From assembly GCF_900302475.1 (NCBI RefSeq), contig NZ_OMOQ01000001.1, forward strand, positions 124,001 through 188,000: a stretch of DNA of 64,000 bases, in the 5' to 3' direction. Positions within the stretch are counted from its first letter, which is position 1. Each line of letters begins with the position of its first letter. Both the position numbers and the translations under genes were made by a program. Shown one piece after another: positions 8,624 to 16,146 of the stretch. The notes below the pieces were generated by a model, which saw only the letters and a program-made list of their open reading frames with translations, was not told the origin of the DNA and ran no database searches. The stretch is from Defluviimonas aquaemixtae. GTDB taxonomy: Bacteria > Pseudomonadota > Alphaproteobacteria > Rhodobacterales > Rhodobacteraceae.

Positions 8624-9409
8624 TCAGGCGGCGGCGAGGTCATCGGCGGAGGTGTCGTCGAGCGCCAGCGCGGTTTCACAGCGTGTCAAACAGAGCCGCG
8701 CGGATTCGCGGTGGCCGTCGCCGGCAAGTGCCAGGATCTGGCGGCGAACCGGGTCGGGCTGGGCCGCCATGCTCGCGGCCCCGGCAAAGAGACTTTCGCT
8801 GAGAACTCCGTTGGCGAGGATGATTTCGTGTCTCGGCAGGAGGATCTGGTGAAAGCGCACGTCGGCCGCCGTCGGACGGCGGAAGACGCCGGTCCGCGGC
8901 GTGAAATCGCCGGCCTCCGCCAGCCCCTCGCTTTCGCCGAAGAGAAGGGAGAGGCGCGCGCCTCTCAGAAGCACCCGGTGGCCCAAAGTGACCGTGAGCG
9001 GTCGGGAGGACGGACCTTCGCCGAGGCTGCCCGGTGGAAACTCGATCTCCTCGCACGATCCGTTCAACTCGAAGCCGTCTGCCCACAGCACCGGCTGGTA
9101 GCCGCCGTCAAGCGTGAAGACCCGATCCCCCACCCGCAATCTATCGGCCGCAATCTCGCCGCGGGCCGTCGCGATCAGGGTTCCGGCGGCGAAGCCGGAG
9201 GCTGTCCGGGCCTCGTTGCCGGCTGTTCGGTTCGTGGCGGCGCCGCGCCCGTCACGGTTCCCTTCGCCGTGAAGAATGGCGCCATCCGCACGGGTGACGA
9301 GGGTCCTGCCGGTTGACGGAACATGGTCGGGCGACAGCGCGAAGGAGTCAGCCATCGGTCTGGGGACGAGCATCTTTGCGGTGCATCCAAAGGAGTGATA
9401 GGTCGCCAT
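8624..9409 (-). CDS. Hint-domain protein (Hint_2 type), catalytic Cys apparently lost
   Basis: The 261-residue protein has a Hint fold at about residues 72-210: FAAGTLIATARGEIAADRLRVGD resembles the first Hint block, normally CFTPGTLIAT, and VTLGHRVLLRG matches the later TxxHRxL block. Proteins of this group are common in Rhodobacteraceae, often with calcium-binding repeats, which are absent here. The residue expected to be the nucleophilic cysteine of block A is a glycine (SGFAAGT), so self-cleavage is unlikely. There is no signal peptide. The function is unknown. Confidence 0.8.
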   Translation of the reverse strand: MATYHSFGCTAKMLVPRPMADSFALSPDHVPSTGRTLVTRADGAILHGEGNRDGRGAATNRTAGNEARTASGFAAGTLIATARGEIAADRLRVGDRVFTLDGGYQPVLWADGFELNGSCEEIEFPPGSLGEGPSSRPLTVTLGHRVLLRGARLSLLFGESEGLAEAGDFTPRTGVFRRPTAADVRFHQILLPRHEIILANGVLSESLFAGAASMAAQPDPVRRQILALAGDGHRESARLCLTRCETALALDDTSADDLAAA

Positions 9410-9544
9410 GCTGCCTCCGGGTATCCGGTACAGGTTTGCCGCAAGTGCCGAATGCTTGGTTAATGTTGGCGCGCCGGTTGTGTCGAATTTTCCCTAAAGC
9501 GTGGGCGCTTGCGCGTGCGTGCACGGCGGGGCATACCGGCGGGC

Positions 9545-10189
9545 ATGGCGCGCCAACTCGACTATCACACGATGTGGCAGATCTTCGCCCGGTTCCGCGA
9601 GTCCGAGCCGGAGCCGAAGGGTGAGCTCGAACATCTCAACGCTTTCACCCTGCTCGTCGCCGTCGCGCTGTCGGCGCAGGCCACCGATGCCGGCGTCAAC
9701 AAGGCGACGCGGACGCTCTTCAAGATTGCCGACACGCCGGAAAAGATGCTGGCGCTCGGCGAGGAAGGTCTGACGGACTACATCAAGACCATCGGGCTTT
9801 TCCGGCAGAAGGCGAAGAACGTCCTGAAGCTCAGCCGCATCCTGCACGAGCAGTACGGCGGCAAGGTACCGTCGTCGCGCGCCGCGCTGGTGACGCTGCC
9901 GGGTGTGGGGCGCAAGACGGCCAATGTCGTCCTGAACATGTGGTTCCGTCATCCCGCCCAAGCTGTCGACACGCATATATTCCGGGTCGGGAACCGGACC
10001 GGCATCGCCGCCGGCAAGACCGTCGAGGTCGTCGAGCGCGCGATCGAGGACAACGTGCCCGTCGAGTTCCAGCTGCACGCCCATCACTGGCTGATCCTGC
10101 ACGGCCGCTACATCTGCGTGGCGCGCAAGCCGAAATGCGGCGCGTGCCTCATCCGTGACCTGTGCCCCTACGAGGAGAAGACGTTTTGA
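9545..10189 (+). CDS. nth: Endonuclease III (base-excision DNA glycosylase/AP lyase)
   Basis: This 214-residue enzyme removes oxidized pyrimidines and cleaves the resulting abasic site. It has the helix-hairpin-helix LPGVGRKTANVVLN with the catalytic lysine, the catalytic aspartate in VDTHIFRVGNR, and a C-terminal [4Fe-4S] cluster signature (C-X6-C-X2-C-X5-C from CVARKPKCGACLIRDLC). The start at MARQLDYHTMW is preferred over an upstream alternative. Its stop overlaps the start of the following kinase gene. Confidence 0.96.
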   Translation: MARQLDYHTMWQIFARFRESEPEPKGELEHLNAFTLLVAVALSAQATDAGVNKATRTLFKIADTPEKMLALGEEGLTDYIKTIGLFRQKAKNVLKLSRILHEQYGGKVPSSRAALVTLPGVGRKTANVVLNMWFRHPAQAVDTHIFRVGNRTGIAAGKTVEVVERAIEDNVPVEFQLHAHHWLILHGRYICVARKPKCGACLIRDLCPYEEKTF

Positions 10190-11178
10190 CCGACCGCTAT
10201 CAGGTGGTGGGCATCGGCAACGCGATTGTCGACGTGCTGAGCCAGACCGACGAGAGCTTCCTCGATCTCATGGGGATTCAGAAGGGGATCATGCAGCTCG
10301 TCGAGCGTGAGCGGGGCGAGATGCTCTATGCCGCGATGAAGGACAGGACGCAGGCGCCCGGCGGATCGGTCGGCAACACGGTTGCCGGACTCGGGAACCT
10401 CGGTCTGAAGTCGGCCTTCATCGGACGGGTCCGGGACGACGCCTTGGGGCGCTTCTTCCAGAAGTCGCTGACGGCTGAGGGTACGGACTTCCCGAACCCG
10501 CCGGTGAATGGGGACGATCTTCCGACCTCGCGGTCGATGATCTTCGTCACGCCCGACGGCGAGCGGTCGATGAATACCTATCTCGGCATCTCGGCCGATC
10601 TGGGGCCCGAGGACGTGTCCGACGGCATTGCGGGTAAGACCGACTATCTCTTTCTCGAAGGCTATCTCTTCGACAAGGACAAGGGAAAGGAGGCGTTCCA
10701 CAAGGCCGCTGCGGCTTGCCACAAGGGCGGCGGCAAGGCGGGTGTCGCGCTGTCCGACCCGTTCTGCGTGGACCGCCACCGCGACGATTTCCGCCGTCTG
10801 GTGAAGGACGAGATGGACTATGTCATCGGCAATCAGCACGAGTGGGAGGCGCTTTACCAGACCGAGGACCTAAACGAGGCGCTGGCACAGGCGCGGTCCG
10901 AATGTCCGACAGTCGTCTGCACCCGGTCGGGCGCTGATGTCATCATTCTGCGGGGCGGCGAGCGCGCCGACGTGCCGGTGCATCGTGTCGTGCCTGTCGA
11001 TGCGACCGGCGCGGGCGACCAGTTCGCGGCGGGCTTCCTCTACGGGCTTGCCACCGGGCAGACGCTCGCGACAGCGGGCCGGATGGGCTGCGTCGCGGCG
11101 GCCGAGGTCATCAGCCATTTCGGTGCGCGGCCCGATACCGACGTCAAGGCGCTGTTCCGCGCGCACGGCCTGATCTGA
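10186..11178 (+). CDS. PfkB-family adenosine-type kinase
   Basis: The 330-residue enzyme is a ribokinase-fold carbohydrate/nucleoside kinase. It shows the N-terminal VVGIGNAIVDVLSQTDE strand, the substrate loop APGGSVGNTVAGLGNLG, and the C-terminal anion-hole motif DATGAGDQFAAGFLYGL with the catalytic aspartate. Alphaproteobacterial homologues are annotated as adenosine kinases. The start is taken as TTG overlapping the nth stop (TTGA), because homologues begin near this point; a GTG 24 bases upstream is the alternative. Translational coupling with nth is likely. Confidence 0.88.
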   Translation: MTDRYQVVGIGNAIVDVLSQTDESFLDLMGIQKGIMQLVERERGEMLYAAMKDRTQAPGGSVGNTVAGLGNLGLKSAFIGRVRDDALGRFFQKSLTAEGTDFPNPPVNGDDLPTSRSMIFVTPDGERSMNTYLGISADLGPEDVSDGIAGKTDYLFLEGYLFDKDKGKEAFHKAAAACHKGGGKAGVALSDPFCVDRHRDDFRRLVKDEMDYVIGNQHEWEALYQTEDLNEALAQARSECPTVVCTRSGADVIILRGGERADVPVHRVVPVDATGAGDQFAAGFLYGLATGQTLATAGRMGCVAAAEVISHFGARPDTDVKALFRAHGLI

Positions 11179-11232
11179 CCGCCATCCGGCTTGGGCGACA
11201 CTTGCAGGGCCCCTGGCAGACGCTGCGGCGGG

Positions 11233-11643
11233 TCAGCGCAGTTCCTTGCGGATCACGAGCTTCAGGCCCGACCAGACCTCGTCGACCGCGCAGACCTTCA
11301 CGTCGACGAGGCCGAGGGGCAAGGCGATGTCGCGCACCGTGTCCTCGGTGATCTCGGACGGGAGGCCGGACGCCTTCTTGGGCCAGCTGACCCAGACCAT
11401 GCCCGCCGGCGCGAGGGTGCGCCGCGCCTCAGCGAGACGCCGGTCGAGTTCGGCATGGCGGGGCGTGAAGAGATGAACGAAATCTAGCTCCTCGGGCAGG
11501 GCGGTCTCTGCCGCGATCACGGCCGGGACCTCGTCGAGGCCGAGTGTCTTGGCATAGGGCCAAGGTGGGTTGAGTACCGCCGTGCGCATCCCCTGCTTCA
11601 GCCCGAGCTTCTTAGCAAGCGGTGTGCCGGAATAGCCGGCCAT
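11233..11643 (-). CDS. DUF3052-type protein
   Basis: This 136-residue soluble protein starts MAGYSGTPLAKKLGLKQGM and contains a WVSWPKKASGLPSEITEDTVR segment, both typical of the DUF3052 family. The family resembles a small methyltransferase-like or nucleotide-binding fold but has no established activity. It directly follows the sulfotransferase gene on the same strand after one base, so they may be co-transcribed, although no link in function is evident. Confidence 0.75.
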   Translation of the reverse strand: MAGYSGTPLAKKLGLKQGMRTAVLNPPWPYAKTLGLDEVPAVIAAETALPEELDFVHLFTPRHAELDRRLAEARRTLAPAGMVWVSWPKKASGLPSEITEDTVRDIALPLGLVDVKVCAVDEVWSGLKLVIRKELR

Positions 11644-11644
11644 T

Positions 11645-12463
11645 CTACTCTCCGAGCTTGGCGTGAACCTCGTCGAGATCGATCTCGCCCAGGGGCATCT
11701 TGTTGGCCGGATTCTCGAAATCGTAGTGGAAGAGCTGGAAGTCGCGCTTGTAGATCTCGTAGACGAGGTGCATCGAGAGATCGTCGAAATAGTCCTCGAC
11801 CGGATGGGCGCGCTTCGGCCCGTGGCCTTCGCTTTCGTTGAAGCGCGGGATCTTCTTCAGATTCACCTTCTTCGGCGTCTCAATCGCGTCGAGGACGACC
11901 TGAATGCCTTCGTTGAACTTCTCGGTGAAGAAGATGTGGTCGTAGCGCCCGCCGTTCACGATGAAGGTCGAGATGTGGCCGGACATCGCGGACCAGTGGA
12001 TGTCGGGCTCCATCGGACGGCGCCAGCGGATCGTGTCGCGGGCGAAAAGGAGGAACCGGCGGAAGGATTTGATCTGGTCGAATTCGAAGCCGTTCTCGGG
12101 GTCGCCGACCTCGATCCCGTATTTCTGGATCAACAGCGGAACGAGGTTTCCGCGGTAGCGTTTGCCGTTCCGCTGGATGCCGCAGATCTTGTCGAAGAAC
12201 GAGGACAGGATCCGCGTGTAGGGATTGCGCACGCAGGTGAAGGAATAGCTCTTGTGGCCCTTCACGTTCGCCTCGATCAGCGGTTGGCTGCGCTCTTGCG
12301 ACCATTTGTGCAGGCCCTCGGTCGCGTCGTGGATGTCACCGTCGAAGAAGCGGCCGTGATCGGAATAGAACATGACCTGCCCGATCGTCGAACACGCGCA
12401 TTTCGGCACGACGCGGTAGACCACGCTTTGGCTTTCGGTCATCCAGGTTCCGGGGAAACCCAT
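11645..12463 (-). CDS. Sulfotransferase family 2 protein
   Basis: The 272-residue protein has both parts of the PAPS-binding site of carbohydrate sulfotransferases: the 5'-phosphosulfate loop VVPKCACSTIGQVMFY near residue 20 and the 3'-phosphate motif FTCVRNPYTRILSSFFD near residue 75. It should transfer sulfate from PAPS to a carbohydrate or other acceptor. It is divergent from a GT14 glycosyltransferase, separated by an AT-rich gap of about 140 bases that would hold both promoters. The two probably act on the same extracellular or envelope glycan. Confidence 0.83.
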   Translation of the reverse strand: MGFPGTWMTESQSVVYRVVPKCACSTIGQVMFYSDHGRFFDGDIHDATEGLHKWSQERSQPLIEANVKGHKSYSFTCVRNPYTRILSSFFDKICGIQRNGKRYRGNLVPLLIQKYGIEVGDPENGFEFDQIKSFRRFLLFARDTIRWRRPMEPDIHWSAMSGHISTFIVNGGRYDHIFFTEKFNEGIQVVLDAIETPKKVNLKKIPRFNESEGHGPKRAHPVEDYFDDLSMHLVYEIYKRDFQLFHYDFENPANKMPLGEIDLDEVHAKLGE

Positions 12464-12605
12464 CTGCTCAACTCCACAGGTACGCTACTTGCTGCACTTC
12501 ACACATGATTTCGGAACAACAGTGCAAGGAAATCCCGTCATTTCAACGGCCGTTATCGCTATTTCTCTAAACAATCCACTAAATGTTGTGTAGTTGGTTT
12601 GTGCC

Positions 12606-14183
12606 ATGGCGAAGATTGCCTTCATATTGCTGTGCCACAAGGACCCGGAGGGGATCATCCGCCAGGCGGAGCGCCTGACGGCAGCGGGCGATTGCATGGC
12701 GATCCATTTCGACGCCCGCGCCAGGCCCAAGGACTATCAGCGCATCCGGGCAGCCCTCGACGCCAACCCCAACGTCGCGTTCGCCCGCCGGCGCGTCAAG
12801 TGCGGCTGGGGAGAGTGGAGTCTGGTTCAGGCCACGCTGAACGCGGTCGAACGGGTGCTGGAGGCCTTTCCCGACGCAACGCATTTCTACATGCTTTCGG
12901 GCGACTGCATGGCGGTGAAGTCGGCCGAGTACGCGCACGGTTTCCTCGATGCCCAGGATTGCGACTTTGTCGAGAGCTTCGATTTCTTCGACTCGGACTG
13001 GATCAAGACCGGTATGAAGGAAGAACGACTGATCTACCGCCATCCCTTCAACGAACGCAGCCAGAAGCGGCTCTTCTACGGCTGGTTCAACCTTCAGAAA
13101 CGGCTGGGCTGGACGCGGGACATTCCCGCCGACCTCCAAATGATGATCGGATCGCAGTGGTGGTGCCTGAGACGCCGTACGATCGAGGCGATCATGGAAT
13201 TCTCGCGCGAGCGGCGCGACGTGATGCGTTTCTTCCGCACGACCTGGATTCCGGACGAGACCTTCTTTCAGACACTCGTGCGGCATCTCGTGCCCGAACC
13301 CGAGATCCGGTCGCGGACGCTGACGTTCCTGATGTTCTCCGACTACGGGATGCCGGTCACGTTCTATAACGACCACTACGACCTGCTTCTGAGCCAGGAT
13401 TTCCTCTTCGCCCGCAAGATCAGCCCCGAGGCCCGGCGGCTCAAGGCGCGGCTCGGCGATCTTTACGCCTCCAAGGGCGTCCGGTTCGAGATTTCGAACG
13501 AGGGGCGCGGGCTATACAAGTTCCTGACCGGCAAGGGCCGCCAAGGACGCCGCTTCGCGCCCCGGTTCTGGGAAACGGAGGCGAGCCTCGGGCGCGAGCG
13601 CGAGCTGCTGATCGTGGTCTGCAAGAAATGGCACGTGGCCAAGCGGCTGGCAGAGCACGCGCGGCGGGCGACCAACGTGCCGGTTGTCGAATACCTCTTC
13701 GACGAGGAGGCGACGGAGCTGCCGGACTTGGGCGGTATTCAGTCCACGCTCGAGAAGCGTGCGCGCCACCGGCGGGCGCTCATGCGGATGCTGTTCGACT
13801 ACCACAAGACTGACCGACTCTTGATCTGCATGGACCCGGCGAATGTCGACCTGATGCGCGATTTCTGCTCGGACCGGGCGACGACGCGATTGTTGCTGGT
13901 CGAGTGTACATATTCGGACGACTATCTCACTGGCCATGCGAAACGCGTGGGACTGGCCGGTGAGCAGACCGGCGCTGAGACACTGGCGCGCCTTCTGCCG
14001 ACCATCCGCTACGACCTTCGCCACGAGGGAGACATGATCCGGGATGCGAATTTCGCCAACCTCCACCGCATAAGAGAGTGGGCCACGCCGTCCGAAAACA
14101 CCGTGCCTCTGGCGGCGTTTCTGTCTATTCCAGAACCTGCGGCCGAAGAGATCGCCGCGGCCGAGCACCTTTACGCCGACTGA
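12606..14183 (+). CDS. Core-2/I-branching-like (GT14) glycosyltransferase with C-terminal DUF5928-like domain
   Basis: The start at MAKIAFILLCHKDPEG is chosen because GT14 proteins begin with this strand; the frame extends a few codons upstream. The 525-residue protein has an N-terminal GT14 domain (about 1-270), including HFYMLSGDCMAVK (the LSGxD-type stretch) and FRTTWIPDETFFQTLV near the acceptor site. The C-terminal part (about 300-520) starts with a Rossmann-like strand RELLIVVCKKWHVAKRLAEH and matches the DUF5928 region seen fused to GT14 in Rhodobacteraceae. It likely adds GlcNAc or a related sugar to a surface glycan. Confidence 0.82.
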   Translation: MAKIAFILLCHKDPEGIIRQAERLTAAGDCMAIHFDARARPKDYQRIRAALDANPNVAFARRRVKCGWGEWSLVQATLNAVERVLEAFPDATHFYMLSGDCMAVKSAEYAHGFLDAQDCDFVESFDFFDSDWIKTGMKEERLIYRHPFNERSQKRLFYGWFNLQKRLGWTRDIPADLQMMIGSQWWCLRRRTIEAIMEFSRERRDVMRFFRTTWIPDETFFQTLVRHLVPEPEIRSRTLTFLMFSDYGMPVTFYNDHYDLLLSQDFLFARKISPEARRLKARLGDLYASKGVRFEISNEGRGLYKFLTGKGRQGRRFAPRFWETEASLGRERELLIVVCKKWHVAKRLAEHARRATNVPVVEYLFDEEATELPDLGGIQSTLEKRARHRRALMRMLFDYHKTDRLLICMDPANVDLMRDFCSDRATTRLLLVECTYSDDYLTGHAKRVGLAGEQTGAETLARLLPTIRYDLRHEGDMIRDANFANLHRIREWATPSENTVPLAAFLSIPEPAAEEIAAAEHLYAD

Positions 14184-14192
14184 GGGAGACCC

Positions 14193-14576
14193 ATGCCCTA
14201 CGCCTATGACGACGAGAACGTCTTCGCCCGCATCCTGAGAGGCGAGATCCCGAACAAGACGGTGCTGGAGACCGAGCATACGCTGGCTTTCCACGACATA
14301 GGTCCGCAGGCACCGGTCCATGTGCTCGTGATCCCGAAGGGCAAGTACGTGAACTTCGACCATTTCGCCGCCGAGGCGACACCGGGGGAGATCACCGATT
14401 TCACCCGCGTGGCTGGTGAGGTTTGCCGGATGCTGGGCGTGCAGCCGGGCGCGGGCGGCGCGGGTTACCGTACCATCTCGAATGCCGGGACCCACGGCGT
14501 GCAGGAAGTTCCACACTACCACATGCACATTCTGGGCGGACGCGTTCTGGGGCGGATGCTACAGCGCACGGGTTGA
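14193..14576 (+). CDS. HIT-family nucleotide-binding protein (HinT-like)
   Basis: The 127-residue protein contains the histidine triad motif EVPHYHMHILGGR, with the nucleophilic histidine in the centre, and the N-terminal NVFARILRGEIPN block typical of HinT purine nucleoside phosphoramidases. Members hydrolyse AMP-linked amines such as AMP-lysine. It follows the GT14 gene after nine bases with a GGGAG ribosome-binding site, so it may be co-transcribed with it. It converges with the mechanosensitive channel gene. Confidence 0.93.
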   Translation: MPYAYDDENVFARILRGEIPNKTVLETEHTLAFHDIGPQAPVHVLVIPKGKYVNFDHFAAEATPGEITDFTRVAGEVCRMLGVQPGAGGAGYRTISNAGTHGVQEVPHYHMHILGGRVLGRMLQRTG

Positions 14577-14595
14577 GGCGGCCAGATCGCTCAAC

Positions 14596-15588
14596 CTACG
14601 TCTCGGAGGCGCGCTCCGAGGATTTACCGGCTTTCCGCAATTCCGCCAGCGCATCCGCTATTCTGTGCGGCTTCGGGTTGTTGCCGTCCGGACGCTTCGG
14701 CCAGCCGTCGCGCCGTCTCGCGCGGTCGCCGTCCGTCTCCTCGGTCTGGTCGTGGAAGAGCATGACCTGCGTCGGATACGGCATGTCGATGCCGGCTGCG
14801 TCGAGCGCCTTGTAGCTCGCCTCGATGACGCGCGAGAAGGCCTGGACGACGGACGCGCGGTCCGGATCGGTCCACCAGCGCAGGCGAACGTTGTTGCCGC
14901 TTTCGGCGATGGCCCAGGGCAGTGCCTCGGGCGCGGGTTCGCTCAGCACGCCCTCGCAACCTTTCGTGGCTTTGACCATGAGCCGGCAGGCCTCGTCCCA
15001 ATCGTCATTGCAGCCGATCTGGATGTCATATTCCGACCGGCGCTGATCGAATGCCGTATTGACGACGACCGCATCGGTATAGATGTCGGCGTTCGGGATG
15101 ACGACGCGGCGGCCATCATAGGTCTTGATCAACGTTGCGCGGGTCTCGATCCGCTCCACAGTTCCTTCATGCCCGCCCGAGACGATCTGATCTCCGACCT
15201 CGAACGGCTGGCGAAGCAGGATGAGGATTCCGGCGAGCATGTTCTGCAGAATGTCCTTGAACGCAAAGCCGATCGCGACCGAACTGATGCCGAGACCGGC
15301 GAAGAGATCCGCTGGCGTCACCGATGGCGCGATGATGGTCACGGCGAGCATGACGCCAAGAATGACGATCATCCAGCGCGCGAGCGATGCGGCCACGTCT
15401 CCGAGATTTTCGCGGCCGCGCCGGCTCGCCATCCGCCGGACGAGAGCAGAGGCTCCGATGGCGAGGAACCAGAAGATCAACAGCAGCACGAAGGCGACCG
15501 CGATATTCGGCAGCAACCGGAAAAAGCCGTCTACCCAGCTGTCGATCTTTTCGAGAACGTTGCCGGTATCGGCCGTGATCTGGTCCAT
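14596..15588 (-). CDS. MscS-family small-conductance mechanosensitive channel
   Basis: The 330-residue inner-membrane protein has three predicted N-terminal helices (about 20-45, 65-90 and 95-125) and the pore-lining third helix with the glycine/alanine pattern FAGLGISSVAIGFAFKDILQNMLAGI. A conserved MscS beta domain follows, starting at PFEVGDQIVSGGHEGTVERI. It releases solutes during osmotic downshift. It stands alone on the minus strand between convergent and divergent neighbours. Confidence 0.92.
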   Translation of the reverse strand: MDQITADTGNVLEKIDSWVDGFFRLLPNIAVAFVLLLIFWFLAIGASALVRRMASRRGRENLGDVAASLARWMIVILGVMLAVTIIAPSVTPADLFAGLGISSVAIGFAFKDILQNMLAGILILLRQPFEVGDQIVSGGHEGTVERIETRATLIKTYDGRRVVIPNADIYTDAVVVNTAFDQRRSEYDIQIGCNDDWDEACRLMVKATKGCEGVLSEPAPEALPWAIAESGNNVRLRWWTDPDRASVVQAFSRVIEASYKALDAAGIDMPYPTQVMLFHDQTEETDGDRARRRDGWPKRPDGNNPKPHRIADALAELRKAGKSSERASET

Positions 15589-15813
15589 TCCATTTCCCGC
15601 CTGGCCGCTGACGAAACGCGGTCGAGCGGGAATGGTTCCCCCGGCAATCCGGTGAAGCCGGCGCGCGCGCCGTAACCTTCAGCCACTCGCGCCGCGGCGT
15701 CCGGGGTTCGATCGCGCGCGGATGCGCCGGGCGTCTTGTCCGCAGGCCACGGATCGGTATCATGCGAGCAACCCGGCGGTGTGCCGGAATACCTGCCGAT
15801 GGAGCCAGTGAAC

Positions 15814-15999
15814 ATGCCGATCCCCGCCCCCGAGACCGAGGTCGTCTCCGCCTGGAAAGTGGCCTGCGATGGTGGCGAGGGCGCGCTGGGCCATCCCCGC
15901 GTGTGGCTGACGATCCCGCGCGATGCAGGCTTCGTTGAATGCGGCTACTGCGATAAGAAGTACGTGATCGACCTTGAGCACGCACGCGACGATCACTGA
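15814..15999 (+). CDS. CHCC-type zinc-finger protein (NDUFS6/zf-CHCC-like)
   Basis: This 61-residue protein has Cys18, His27, Cys43 and Cys46 in the spacing of the zf-CHCC family (C..H..CxxC), around [10 protein letters not shown] and [11 protein letters not shown]. The family is related to the complex I subunit NDUFS6. The start at [11 protein letters not shown] fits the family; the frame is open further upstream. It probably binds one zinc ion and may associate with respiratory complex I, but that is inferred from the family. It has no close operon partner. Confidence 0.85.
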   Translation: MPIPAPETEVVSAWKVACDGGEGALGHPRVWLTIPRDAGFVECGYCDKKYVIDLEHARDDH

Positions 16000-16146
16000 G
16001 GTGGCCACGCCGATCCCTCGCGTAGGGCGAGTATGACCTGACCTTACGATTGGTCGCGGAATCCGTCCGTTCCCGCCGGTCAGGCTGGAAGGCCATGTCG
16101 GATCGTGACAATACTCGTCCCAACGAATGAACAGGGGAGCGCGATC

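Noticed and set aside
9410..9499. Short plus-strand open frame overlapping the start of the Hint gene
   Set aside because: It is only about 29 codons, without a ribosome-binding site or recognizable product.
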